Shown: positions 1-12,149 of the stretch, piece by piece | Layout: each line of letters begins with the position of its first letter | Numbering within the stretch: position 1 is the stretch's first letter | Assembly (NCBI GenBank): GCA_029851415.1 | Contig: CM056743.1 | Span: 9,664,727 to 9,728,726 of the forward strand | Direction: 5' to 3' | Length of the DNA stretch: 64,000 nt | Origin: Eretmocerus hayati | Taxonomy: Eukaryota; Arthropoda; Insecta; Hymenoptera; Aphelinidae | Position numbers and translations under genes: made by a program | Notes under the pieces: model-generated | The model's input: the letters and a program-made list of their open reading frames with translations, nothing else | Databases searched by the model: none | Told to the model about the DNA's origin: nothing

Positions 1-262
1 GGATTTTTATCGTCAAATTTAATACTGTATATGTTCGTTCTCTCTTATCAAAGATTATTTCCATATTTCCACGCCTATGGATCTTTTTCATCTCGATGCT
101 CTGTAATATCCGGGATTAAATTTGATCTCATCTTTTATGATTACAGGAGTTGATTTATTATACAGAATCGAATTTCGGCTCCAAGCCGGCAAACGTATCG
201 TCGAATACCCTCCGAGCCGGTCGCGGGCAGTGAATACGGTCGCGGGCAGTGAATACAGTCGC
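1..262. other. Unassigned edge with a 19-bp tandem pair
   Basis: No gene seen. A 19-bp unit (GGTCGCGGGCAGTGAATAC) occurs twice in tandem at about 219-256, just left of the first foldback element. Confidence 0.5.
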
Positions 263-269
263 TAGACAA

Positions 270-1660
270 GGTATCAATTCCACTGCGCACAAAATTTTGG
301 GTCTGAAATAATGCATGGACCGTACAATGATTTTCTTCTGTATTTTTCGACGCTGAAACCGAATCCGGCCTCAGATTTGCGCCTACACCTCAGGATTTTT
401 TCAAAAAAAACTGATTCTCTAAAAAAACAGCGTTTTTCACGATTTTTGCTAATTTTGTAAACTGAAAGTCTCTTAGCCAGGGAGTACAGATAGGTCACAA
501 TACATATCAAAATATGTTTACCTGCGTATTTCGACCCGTTGAATACGATCCCGGTGTTTTCAGAGGGCTATATTGCAACTTTGAAGCCGTATGAGCTTAT
601 TAGTCCACCTGGTGTTTGGAAAAAGAGTCTAATTTTGCAATTAGTCTTCAAAAAATCATAAATCAGTCTAGAACGGACCGAAAGAGACGTTCACCCTCGC
701 ATTTTTTTCGTTTTGTAACATACTTTGAGGGAAAAATTAGTCCAACAGCCGTAGAGGCACTGGTCTGACCTCAGGAATATTTCTTTCAAAGACCTATTTT
801 TGTCATAACTTTTGCTGTGCTGAAATCACGCGGAGAAGAGTTTCCTCTTGCACGGGGTACCCAAAGATGGTTTTCCGACGCAAAATGACAGTCTTAACAC
901 AATCCCGTGGTTCATTCAGAGCTAACACGTCAGAATTTTCTTCTAGACGCAAGAAACCTGTTTTTTGAGGAGTTTTTTTGAGCTAGACATAATTCCTGAC
1001 ATGGTATCCCAAAACAAACCATCACGAGATCGTGTTTAGACGGCCATTTTGCGTCAGGAAACTGTATTTAGATACACTGTGCAAGGAGAAATTTTTCTCC
1101 TTGTGATTTTAGCACAGTAAAAGTTATGACCAAAATAGGTGTTTGAAAAACAAATTCCTAAAGTGAAACCAGTGCCTCTACGGCTGTTGGACAAATTTCT
1201 TTCCTCAAAGTATAATACAAAACGAAAAAAATGCGACGTTGAACGTCTCATTCGGTCCATTCTAGACTGTTTTATGATTTTTCGAAGATTTATTGCAAAA
1301 TTAGACTTTTTTCAAATACCAGGTGGACTAATAAGCTCATACGGCTTCGAGGTTGCGATATAGTGCTCAAAGAACACCAGAATCGTGTTCAGCGGGTCAA
1401 AATACGTAGAGAAACACATTTTGATATGCATATTGACCCATCTGTACTCCCTGGCTAAGAGACCTTCATTTTACAAAACTAGCGAAAAACGCGAAAAATG
1501 CTGCTTTTTAGAGAATCAGTTTATTTCAATTTAAAAGAAATCTTGACGTGTAGGCGCAAATCTGAGCTCGGATTCGGTTTCAGCGTCGAAAAATACACAA
1601 GAAAATCATTGTCCGGTCCATACATCATTTCAGACCCAAAATATTGTTGCGCAGTGTTAT
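270..1660. repeat. 1.39-kb foldback (long inverted repeat) element
   Basis: The sequence from 281 (CACTGCGCACAAAATTTTGG) reappears inverted, ending at 1656. The two arms of about 650 bp pair through most of their length; for instance 740-765 matches 1167-1192 (AGCCGTAGAGGCACTGGT and its complement). The centre is near 970. TAGACAA occurs at 263-269 and again at 1661-1667 and may be a 7-bp target duplication. No transposase frame is present; open frames in the arms are mirror images of each other, as expected for a repeat. Confidence 0.85.
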
Positions 1661-1667
1661 TAGACAA

Positions 1668-3042
1668 TTATTTGTGTGTTCAACTAGTTTATTTATTCGA
1701 TTATGTCGCTCACACCGTTCACAATTTAACGTTTGGACCTCTCTGACTCTGTTTCTCATACTCGAGATACGAGGATAGAAAGAGGAGTCCGACTGGCTGT
1801 AAGCACTGTGAACGCTGTGAACGACATGACCGAAAAACGTATTAACCACGAATACATATATTATCTGAATAAATATTTATTCAAATGCTCGGTTGGTATA
1901 TGGGTAGTTCCGTGGAAACTTTGAAATAATGTGTGCCCGCTTGCACGAACCCTTAGAAAGCTTGAGGAAAAAAATGTCATTTGTATGATTTTTCATAAGA
2001 AAGGCATCCGTCAATAGAGGATACGTGCCTCTCAAGATTCCATCATGGAGAAGTGATGATGCGTAAAAGAATTGGATCACAAACTCGGAAATTTTTTATC
2101 GGTGTATAATCTGAGAGAACGAGGGTGTTGACGTTGAACTTTCTCAAAAGAATTTGATCCGAATGCCGGAGGCACTGATAGTCTTGAACAGGAAGGAATT
2201 TTACCTCATATCCATACGTATTCTCTAAATGTAACTGCAAATATCTGTCTGACATGTAATAGGCGCCGGCATTGGGAACACAATCCTTACTATGTCTATT
2301 CTTCCTAGCTTAGAAATCAGATATATGTTTATCATTTTAAGATTAAAGAATTGAGTTGCGTCTCACTTTTGATCAATTACTGCAAAAACTTAGTAAAAAA
2401 AATATATAATGCAATCGCGTTTAATTATTATACTCTGGGAATTTCACTTTTCCTCTCAATGGAATTCGATGACATCTAATTTATTTGTGGATTGATCAAC
2501 TTATTTGTTTATTTCATCTATTGATTTTCTATTTTAAACTATCTCTTTTGCGGTCCATATTTCCACGCACAAGCAACAGCATCCAGCAGATATACACAGG
2601 TTGATGCGGCGTGCAAGGGCGGATGGCGGATGGGGATCCATTGAGGGGCGGTGGGGGCGATCGACCCCCCCCCCTGCCCCTTAGCAGAAAAATTGCATCG
2701 GCAACATACGGGACACGCGCGCTACAAAGTTTTTGAATGTAATAGCCCCCCCCCCCCCCCCAGACCACAACCACCCCCCCCCCAGAAACCTTTTTTGGAT
2801 ACACCTTCTGCAGCGTGCACGGTCAAACGACGTACGTTTATAATTTAAGAAGGTTCATTTTTCGGAATCAACCCAAAAAATTTTTGGGAATAAGTTTGGA
2901 TGGCTCAAATTCTTGGGAATTCATCAAAATCAAAAAAAATGTCATCCAAATGTCATTTTCGATGTATTTTTTTGTGCTCTTTTTGGCGCAATCGTCAGTT
3001 TTTCGATCCGAGGCTACCCAAACAAATTATCATCGAAAAATG
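1668..3042. other. Non-coding, homopolymer-rich stretch
   Basis: No gene, RNA or repeat end was recognised. It contains cytosine runs (16 C at 2746-2761, another at 2774-2782) and a C run near 2667-2675. These are likely assembly-sensitive. Confidence 0.5.
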
Positions 3043-3559
3043 CCGCACATTTGGAGCTTTTCTCCTGTCCAGAACACTACTTTCGACCTATTCTGACGTG
3101 ATAAACACGTTCTGAGTGGTCAAAAAGTCGTAATGCACGCCCTTTGGAGATAAACATATGGGGATATGTGAGGTACACTCCGACGATGGAATTGATGTTT
3201 TACAAATCGTCTATGTGTTTCGCTGAGTGTTTTGCACATGAAACAGCTCCAGATCCAAATTTCGCGACTCTGAAAAATGGATTCCTAAGACTTGATACTA
3301 GAAATCGAATTTAGCAGTGGTCTTACTGAACCCAATTTCCTCGGGGATTTCTTAGCTAAGCAAGCACGAAAAATAGATGAATCACTTTATATTTTCTGAG
3401 AAACGTAGACTTGACTCGGGGTCGATGCAAAATACTTACTTTTTCATATTTGAATATAACAAACGTAAAAAAAGTTGCCGGAAGGCCAAGGAGTGCCCAT
3501 TCCTGAAATCGGCTTATGGGGGCAAGTTGGGTAATGAGGCAGGCTGGGTGCACTTACCT
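3043..3559. mobile_element. Truncated copy of a TA-flanked repeat
   Basis: This segment matches, in opposite orientation, the left part of the element at 34216-35555. Shared blocks include CGCACATTTGGAGCTTTT, the ATAAACATATGGG region and GGGGGCAAGTTGGGTA. Its right end is GTGCACTTACCT followed by TA (3560-3561), as in the other copy. The homology stops at about 3043 on the left, so the copy is truncated or rearranged. Confidence 0.65.
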
Positions 3560-3561
3560 TA

Positions 3562-5874
3562 TATCGGGATTTTTGTAAACCTAACTTTGCAGGTCAGGAG
3601 AGACCCTGAATTGAATAAATATCCAATCAGCTCCAATACTCATTTGTCGAGATTGAAGAGTAGATTTTTCATCTTTATCAAGGAGAGTTTCCCGTTTCGA
3701 ACATCTCATCTTCATAAACTCATCCTAAATGAGTCAATTAAGACGGAATTAATATTGATCAAACGAATACCAGGTTCATGAATGGATGAACATCCAATGC
3801 ACGTTATTCCAAGGAGTTCAAACTTGATCCATCAAGGCAAAGTTTGAACCAAATAATAAGTATATTACTTTTCGGAAAAGTGACAGTAAGTTTGGATCAA
3901 GACATTTACAATTCGGAGAGAAGTTCTGATCTGTTACTGCGTCAATTACGACAGTCATGATTCCTAATACGTAATCTTATCGAATCAAGTTATTATTCGA
4001 AGTAAATATGAGTCATTTCGGAGTATTTCGGCCAGAGCCGTCACCAGGGGGCCTGGGAAAAGCTCGCAAATATTTTCTTCTACCAGTAGTATGTTCAAAT
4101 AGTACAAACATTCTTCTTTCAGATTCTGCCCCCCCCCCCCAGTGGGTCCTAGGGCCCATGGAAGGTACATTTTAGATCCTTCGAGCCTATTTTCAAAAAA
4201 TCACAGCTCCGACTACACTCAACCTTTTTAGACGGACTTGGGCGCCTCTTTTTTGTTGACACTAGTACTTGTGAGGAAGAAATTATCCAAAACCGATCAT
4301 TGTGTCTAGCAATTTCTAGGGATTATCTGCCGTGAGCGGATTTTAGCGATTTTTGGGCGTTCTTTCAAGTGATCTAGCACCTACTAATAGACATTGAATT
4401 ATTCGACTTTCACCAGTGATCATTTTGAAAGTCTTGAAAAACCTGCAATTTGACTACTGGTAAAAGTCAGTGATCGAGCTCCTTATAGGAGCTACAGCCA
4501 ATAAAAGTTATGTAGTTTTATGGAAGTGCGAATAACTTGGAGCTTAATTGGAGTTTAATTTACAGAAGTCATTTTTTTCGACCCCAAATCTGTGCGAATA
4601 TGTTTTTTAACACGAAAACTACCTATATCAGCAAGAACTTCGGTGGAGGAATCATCTTCTGGGTCTTGGTACTCTCAGCAGGAACCTTTCCAAAATCTTT
4701 TGGAGGGAAATTGCTAACAAATTGTCAGTGGAATATTAAAGGGATATGATATAATATGAAGATTATACATTTCGAATATTGCACTCAAATTCTCAAAGGA
4801 GCTCTCAAAATCTTACAGAAATCTTCCAGTGGCCTTTAAAATATGTTTCGATGCGAGATTGTTGGGAAATTCTCGTGCAATATTACAGAAATATTTCAAA
4901 TTAATGTATTTGGAATCTTGCACTGAAATATTTCGAAAATCTTCCAGAAACATTTCAGAAACGTTTAAAAATTTTTTCCTCATCTCCACTAAATGCTTTG
5001 GAGCAGGATCGCTAAGACGTTGTTTGGGTTCATACTCAAAGCCGTTGCATGAATCTGAAATTCTTTGTATCAACACTCAGAGAAGTTACTCCCTTTTAAC
5101 CATCCAATGAGAGTATAAACAATTATCGAGAAAGTTGAACAAAGAGTGAGATCCAACAGTGTGAGCAAGAAGTTCTCCATCCCAGAAGTGAATGCTGATG
5201 AATTCATCGAATTTCAAATTATATAAATTAAAACTGACACATTACAATCTAATTGATCAGAGAATTGACTGAGTTCTGAGCGTTGCATAGGGATTTTGAT
5301 GATCCTTCCATTGCTCTCTAGCAAAAAGTAAAATATAAGTTTCCCATCAGTATCACCTATAACTAAACTTCCACTACCGATTAAATTGCATATATTCATG
5401 TACAAGGTAGCGCAATAGACTTGGATTACAATTTTTAGCTTACTCAAGATCACTTCAGGTTTTCACAGGATTCCCTTAGTCAACTGGGATAAGAAAGCAT
5501 GCCTCTCCATGATCAGTAAGTTATCGTATAAAATGTGCTGCAGCAATTTACTGTGGACAACTATTTGTCCTGCTCTTGACCAAGTGGTCAAGTAGTGCAT
5601 GGCAGCCAAGCAGCCACGGCTGAAATCAAATTATTCCTACTATTCATGTAAATCATACCGATAACTCTTCTACAGAGCACAAGTTACTGTCAAGCCATAT
5701 TCAGGAGGCAGCACTACACTTTAATTGAATCAAGATTACTATTTCTGTCCCCACTCTGTAACAAATCACATCTCACAGCTGAATCTTAGATTACAATTCT
5801 ATAACGCCATAAAGGTTGGTGACATGAAGTGTAACAGAAATTGAATCTGAAACTTTGTGATAGGAACCATACTC
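3562..5874. other. Non-coding stretch
   Basis: AT-rich sequence with many stops in all frames. It contains a 12-base C run at 4129-4140. Nothing else was recognised. Confidence 0.5.
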
Positions 5875-6014
5875 AAAATAGCAATCAATCAAATAGTTGA
5901 AAAACACAAAGACACTGTAAACGTTTCAGGAATGAAGGTGGTCTAAAATAGCAATCAATCAAATAGTTGAAAAACACAAAGACACTGTAAACGTTTCAGG
6001 AATGAAGGTGGTCT
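5875..6014. repeat. Perfect 70-bp tandem duplication
   Basis: The 70 bases at 5875-5944 are repeated without change at 5945-6014. Perfect identity in non-coding DNA points to a recent duplication or an assembly artefact. Confidence 0.97.
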
Positions 6015-9000
6015 ATGCTGTCTATAATTTCATTTGGAACACTTCAATTCTCAACTGAGGTATTGTAGATTGACATTCACGAGAGAGTTTGTGCTCAATA
6101 TCATTTGAGTGACACACTGTGTCTCATGAATCTCACGGATCATTCCTTTCATTTTCAACTGATCACTCATAGATTATTTCCACTGTATTTGCACCAACGA
6201 AAAACTTCTATGCCTTACTGTAGGGGAATCTAGCTCTCGTACCACTAGGTGTAAGATGGGAAGTTTGGTTTTTTTACTATCTATCAGCTTTAGCACTGTT
6301 GACAAATTTATTCACAAAAATCAGAAAGCAAAATTATAAGGTAAATTTTCGTAATAAAACGATAAGAGTAATAGAATCAAGCAAGAAAGACGGCATGATG
6401 ATTAACCGCATTTAGAACTAACATCACGAAATTTGTACACTGAAAAAGTGCAGCAGCATTAACGGATGTAAATTCGAACACTGTGATTTATCTGCAGGAG
6501 TTTTGCAGTTTATTCGAAGATGAATCATCATAAGTAATGATCATGATGATCATTTGATCACTGCGTTGGCGATGTGCAGGACACAGGACACAGGTGGTGA
6601 CAGGTAACATCGGAATCACAGATCTGATCAATAATAGCAGACGAACTTTTTCGAGCCACGCGCGCGTCGCTGAGACTTTGACTTGGGCGGTCGGGCCGAG
6701 TTCCGCTGTTCGACCGCGGGTGACCTGGGAACTTGGCGAAATGGAACAAAGGGGCATTATTTACTTATAAAGGGTTTTCAGGGCCTGACCAAAGAGTACA
6801 TCGCATCAAGTGTGCGGTGTATAAAATTCTGGTATTTTTATACAACCTGCTGGTTGCTGTTAGACCGCGTGACAGTGCTCTAAAAGTTGCAATTTTTCGA
6901 TGATTTTTCCTGGAAAAGTGAGGATTGTATTTGAAATAATCAATACATATTGTCAATGTATTCAATTAGGCTGATATTATAAGCGTTTAAAGTCATAGGT
7001 TTTCCCAGCTTTTCCAGCCAACATCGACCAAGCTATCTCTATGAGTGGTCGTAGAGTGGTCTGCTAGGTCTGCCCAGGTCTGCCATCTACTCATCACTGG
7101 CTGCAGTCTGCGTGAGTGCCGTGAGTCTGCAGCCAGCGCAATGAGCGCAATGAGACTGCATTAGTGCGCCTTGGAATTATTTGGAATTATTACCGAATAC
7201 AAGGCCACCCTGGACCATCTTTCTGCACGTGCGTAAGCCTGTAAATTAGACTCAGTGATAGTGTGAGTGTCGTGATTATCGGGGATCGTGTGATTCGTGT
7301 GGTGCAGTGTCTGATTCAGTAAGTACAGCAGATCTGCAAAGCTACGGGAGGCATGTTTTGCACCCGGGTGAAGAAGGGGCTTCGAGCCTCGAAAGTTGAC
7401 CTGCTGTAGCCGTATCCTACCGTTTTCTCGCTTCGGCTCAGGGTGAGTATGTTTGTAATACTTACCTAACGTACATACAACGCACATACATATCGGTTCG
7501 ATCACAACATCGCTAAACGGCCAAACGTCGTCACCGCATTGCAATGCCTCGCCGCGGCAATCGCAATCGCACCTTTTGCATCATACGTGATCATACGCTG
7601 TGCGATGGCTCGCGTAAACACCACACACATGTAGGTTATGCGCGAGAGTCGTCAATCGTCATCTCCTCGGACATCTTGTAGCTTGTAGTGTGCCTGGCGT
7701 GTATACCTAGCCTCATAGTTGTTCGAGGAATGATAGCTGATGTGGTGCAGGCCCACGAAAATTCTTTCTTTGGGGATGTAAGTATGTATAGATGTTTCTT
7801 GGACTCTTCTGGCACCACTCGGGTGCCCGGCTGGTTAATCGCCGGGGCCAATTTGATAGGCCATATAACACAACACGACACCTATACCCTTATGTCTGCG
7901 TGGTTCGATAACATGATGACCATCCATCAGAGCAGAAGAGAGGCTTACCTGCTTTTTTTACATGCATGCAAGCGTGTTACTTTGTTATTTGCTTACTCCA
8001 TATCAATAGATCACCAATCTCCCATGACCACAGATCTTTGATAATGTTTCCATGCAAGTTAAAGTGTGGATAACGCTGAAGCTATTTACCATTAATGTAA
8101 GAGCTTAATTCTCTAGCAAGCAATCAAGTTTTCTTTTTGTACCATGAGAAAACTCTGCGTGTCAATTCAATGATCTAACTGGCAAGCTGATGTAGTTCAT
8201 GAGTGGCTGTGTCAATTGATTGGCCCTTGTGAGATAAGATTCTCTATTAAATGTGGACCTGGTATGCGTTGGTTCAGAACTCAAGTTGTAACTGCAGATA
8301 GATGCAATTAATAGTCGACAAAACAGACCCTCCTCTTGCCTAAATGTAAGTGGCTCTATACATTTCAACTGTTTTCCCATCTATACTCTTGGATACCGCT
8401 TTTTACAATTTTTTCATCATCACCAAGATTCATTCCTCAATTCAGGGCTTCATGACTCTCACTATTTCTGAACGATAGGATTATGGTGGAATGTTATGCA
8501 TTCAAATTTCATTCAATTTCTCAGAAGCTTTGGTGGACTAATTTGTAGATTGAAATATGTTCAAATTTGCATTTAAAGTTGATCTCTGATTTATCATGAA
8601 TTACAAACTAAAAACGGATGAAAATATTCTGATACAGCTAATGAGCAATACAGTCTCTTAAGTATAATTGGGCTATAGTTTGTGAACCAGCACAGGGTTA
8701 TCAGTGTAGTTGAAATTAGACAAAGAGCAATTGTGATGATGACTATGGCTGATTCATTACAGCATTGTCTATAATATTACTTGAGTTAGTATTGGAAAAT
8801 TCCTTCACTCCAATGAGGTGATGAAATCCAACAACATCCTGTGAGAGATCAGATGGATCTTGAGTGGTATACATCATAGCTGAATTGTGCTCAACTTTTT
8901 TTTGACGCATGAAGTGTAGTCACTAATAATTAATAAACTAGCGTGACATCGAGGAGAGAAATCTAATCAGTGCTAGAGAGGAGTTGACGAACCAACAAAT

Positions 9001-9913
9001 GCACACACAACTTGTACAATACTTATTCAGAAGTGACTAAAACTTTTGATCAGTCTAATGGTGATAAAGCAATTCTTATTGATAGTTTGAGTTGTAATCG
9101 AGTCAACTGACAATGAGATTGATGTTCAAAATAGAACGTCGCAGTCATGTCAATGAATTTCAATTTCAGGTCAACTCTTTCTAGAATTTCTCTTTCTACT
9201 TATTGCAAGGGTGGGAGAGATACAATTCTGTTAGAATTTTAATCTGCGAGTTTTTAATACGCCAGGACCTAAGCGCAACTAAGACTTCACTTTCATAGTC
9301 TGCCGCGCTGTAACTCGACAGTTGGTTCGAAAAATCTCTTCAGCTAAATCTTGGAATCTCACAATCTTTGAAAACTGTATGCCTAATATCAGAGTTGATC
9401 GTTTCTTAGACATACACATAAAAGATTCAGGCAAAACTTCATCACTCAAAGGTTTACTACTCACAAACTAACAAACTCATAACGCGTGGGTGGAGTACAA
9501 TCGCAAGTCTTGGGTGGTTCGACAAATTCTGATTCTTTAGTTTTTGACGTGAAAGGGATCATATATCCTGGTCTAGAGTTGCCATCAAACCCGCAAATGA
9601 TCCAGATTCGACAAGCTAGAAATTCAAATCGGAATTCCAAGTTGAATGTTGAATGATGATCAGGTTCTAGAATCTATCCTAGAACCTGAGAAGGCAATCA
9701 GGCCCGATGAAAATTCACCACAAATACCCAGACATGAAAACCAATTTAAGGGGGCGCTATAGGGGCGACGAAAGACATTTGCACGAGGAACACACATTTG
9801 ACCCCCGTGAATTTGACCCGCCGAATTTGACAAAAAAATATGATGAGTAGAAAGGTCGAAAGAGCCCGAATTTACTCCCTCTCCTCCTAACCGGCACATA
9901 ACAAATACGCCGC
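6015..9913. other. Non-coding; possible untranslated exons near 7.1-7.8 kb
   Basis: No coding region is supported. The GC content rises from about 6.65 to 7.8 kb, and strong splice-donor-like sites occur on the + strand: GG|GTGAGT at 7442 and GAT|GTAAGT at 7777. Open frames here (7161-7544 minus, 7688-8041 plus) show no recognised domain. A non-coding first exon or a long non-coding transcript is possible but unproven. The rest is AT-rich and featureless. Confidence 0.35.
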
Positions 9914-10053
9914 AAAATAGTATATTACGCAACTAGGGAGTAAAGTGGGCCTTTTACTCCCGGGTGTGGATTATCGCTCGAGGCGAAGCCGAGAGCGATA
10001 AACACCCGGGGGTTTGAGGCCCACATTACTCCCGAGTTGCGTATGCTATTTTT
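9914..10053. repeat. 140-bp two-level hairpin
   Basis: The outer stem pairs AAAATAGTATATTACGCAACT (in part, from 9914) with GAGTTGCGTATGCTATTTTT ending near 10053. The inner stem pairs CCCGGGTGTGGATTATCGCTC with GAGAGCGATAAACACCCGGG, leaving a short GAGGCGAAGCC loop. The outer TGCGTAATATACTATTTT-type end recurs at other hairpins in the window. Confidence 0.85.
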
Positions 10054-10187
10054 TATCCTACGGGACTAAAGTACGCCCCCCCCCCCAAACCACGCGCGCA
10101 TCCGGGCATGCATTCTTTGGCGCAGTGGGCCACAACGACCGTGTCATTGTTAACATTGCCGTCTTGGAAATACCGAAGCCAACTGTT

Positions 10188-10282
10188 GCGGGTGGCGGGG
10201 ACGGGGTCCGGGGCGGAGCCCCGGCGGGGGTGCAGGGGGCGGAGCCCCCGCCGGGGGGTTCGGGGGGCTCCGCCCCCCGACT
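10188..10282. repeat. GC-rich hairpin block
   Basis: About 95 bases of very high GC content with three overlapping short palindromes, such as GGGGCGGAGCCCC, GGGGGCGGAGCCCCC and GGGGGGCTCCGCCCCCC. It contrasts sharply with its AT-rich surroundings and is likely part of a structured mobile repeat. Confidence 0.8.
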
Positions 10283-10598
10283 GAAAAAAGATTTCGAAAT
10301 GGTCTAAAAATCCTCATTTTGTAATATCATATCAACTCTTCTGAATTTCCAACCAGAATCGATCTCTTGATATTCTCCCATTCAACGTTATACAGCTCAA
10401 TATTCGAATATTATTTGAAAAACGTTTTTGAAAATTAATATTCATTGATACTTTTTTGAGATCCTTTCAATAATATGATCTCTCGAGAATACGTTTGTAT
10501 AACGCTCGAATCATTATTTATCCAAAAACAACAAAATACGACCTAATGAGAGGTTGTATGCCTATGCGTGAGTTATGTAGACGATTAGTGCCGCCTCA

Positions 10599-10686
10599 AG
10601 TGTGATCCTCCGTGGAGGGGTCGACAGACCGCTAGCCTTAGGATCACACCAATCTCTTGGGCGTGGGTTCGAATCCCGCTCGGGGC
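10599..10686 (+). pseudogene. tRNA-like remnant (Leu/Ser-type, long variable arm)
   Basis: The 3' half looks like a tRNA: a T arm GTGGGTTCGAATCCCGC with a perfect internal-promoter B box (GGTTCGAATCC at 10666-10676), followed by GGGGCA in acceptor position. A loop of the type CTTAGGA and a long variable arm suggest a class II tRNA such as Leu. The acceptor and anticodon stems do not pair well, so it is not a functional tRNA. It is probably a tRNA-derived piece of the surrounding repeat. The exact 5' boundary is uncertain. Confidence 0.45.
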
Positions 10687-10820
10687 AAAATTTACTTCCG
10701 ATTTTTTTCAACGACAAGTCCGTTCAGGGAGTAAAGTTTGATACCCGGGTGGAAATGAATCACATTACGCCCAAAAATGAAGGGCCAAAGTGCGTACTTT
10801 AGTCCCGCTAGGATAAAAAG

Positions 10821-11034
10821 ACATTTGCGGAATGCTTTCTCTTCTCCCATTCATGTTAGCATAATTGAAGTAATGAAGTCTTTTTTTTCTAATAATATTT
10901 CCAATAATTACCGGTTCAAATCTTCCAAACACTTTTCCTTCTTTGATTATGGAAGTTTTTCTCTATTGTGAACCAATTCTTAGTCAGTAACGGCTGATGT
11001 AACATCTTCGGACTGGAGATTTCGAATATTATTA
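10821..11034. other. Short AT-rich spacer
   Basis: Nothing recognised between the hairpin unit and the piggyBac relic. Confidence 0.5.
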
Positions 11035-12100
11035 TTAACCCTCTAGCGCCCAGTGGGTCCTGTGGGACCCACTTTCAAAATCCAGACATGACAAGCACCA
11101 CGGCAATGTTTCGGCAATTGTGCATGGTAATGGCTTTTTTCTAGACCAAAACTAAAAGTCTGTCATGATACGAGGCCCTGATGAAGCGTACATAGTTTTC
11201 GGGATCATGCGAAACTTAGCGCTCGCGCGTCGATCGACGAGGACGTGAGTTTACGGTCTAAATCGATTCATGTAGAGATGCGAATGACTCCTAAGCATCC
11301 AATACCTGTTGGAAAATCTTCTTTCAGCCCCCCCCCCCCCTCCTTGAAGGTATCCATGCGTTGGAATGATTCAAGTAGGAAATTTGTCCAGGGGCTGGTC
11401 AATTTAGAAAGTGAGTCCTACAGGACCCACTGGGCTTCCACGACATGGTATCCATGCATGAATATCTTTCACGTAAAAAAATATTTGGGAGTGTAATTGT
11501 ACGTGAAGTGGGTGCTGTTGTAGTGCTAAGTCTTTATGCAAATGGTAAAAAGTCACGTGGTCGTTCGAATCGATCTCTATCAAGCTTTGCTCAGAATCCC
11601 AGCCGTCGAATCTGTAAGAAAATTGTCGTGGATATGAGGTATGACTCGCAAGAGCTTTTTGTCAAGTTTGCGGATTGCAAACAAAGATGTAAACTCTGCG
11701 TAAAGAGTTGAGTATACTCTTTTAGTGAGGAGTGCCAAGTAACTCTTTGCTGCAATGTATCCAAAAAACTGTTTCCATGACTTCCATCATAAGAATTCAG
11801 ATTAACTGGGCAATTTTATATTGTTCTCATTGATCCATGTTTGTGAGCTTCTTCGTCATGAATTCACTCTAAAAGTTTGAAAATACAAGCCCTTTGTTCA
11901 AAACAAGAAGATTGTGTAGATTCAATATTATGACCTGAACGCCCAATGGGTCCTGCAGGACCCACTCGAAGAAGTACTGTTTCCGGTTATTTTGAGGAAA
12001 TTGCGATTGGTCACGCCCATCTAGGAGCCAAATGGAAACATTTGAAATGAAAATAGAAAGAAATTCTGTGTCCTTTATACCTTGGGCGCTAGAGGGTTAC
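11035..12100 (+). mobile_element. Decayed piggyBac-type transposon
   Basis: The left end is TTAA (11035-11038) followed by CCCTCTAGCGCCCA; the right end is the complement, TGGGCGCTAGAGGG (12083-12096), followed by TTAC, a one-base change from the TTAA target typical of piggyBac. Near both ends and once inside (about 11410) lies a short palindrome of the form GTGGGTCCTGTGGGACCCAC. The interior carries relics of the transposase C-terminus. At about 1.06 kb it is far shorter than an autonomous element. Confidence 0.85.
11445..11803 (+). pseudogene. piggyBac transposase C-terminal relic
   Basis: The + strand frame ends in FVKFADCKQRCKLCVKS, a stop, then SFSEECQVTLCC. A one-base shift further on, CFHDFHH is followed by a stop. 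This order (C-x2-C, C-x4-LCC, CFHDFH) is the cysteine-rich zinc-binding tail of piggyBac-family transposases. The in-frame stop and the frameshift show that the gene is dead. Upstream, only about 80 codons remain open, and the catalytic DDD core was not recognised. Confidence 0.75.
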
Positions 12101-12149
12101 TATCAGATTCTTTTAGATGATTTCTGAGTTATATAGGACTTTGAGGTGT

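Larger units (their letters stand above)
10047..10820. repeat. Inverted-repeat-bounded unit of about 0.77 kb
   Basis: TTATCCTACGGGACTAAAGT at about 10053-10073 returns inverted at about 10792-10816 (ACTTTAGTCCCGCTAGGATA). The unit between them holds a C run, a GC-rich hairpin block, a plain AT-rich stretch and a tRNA-like segment. The left end directly abuts the hairpin at 9914-10053, so the two may be parts of one element. Confidence 0.6.

Noticed and set aside
7161..8041. Frames of 117-127 codons near 7-8 kb as genes
   Set aside because: Overlapping frames on both strands, no domain, and composition like the GC-richer surroundings.
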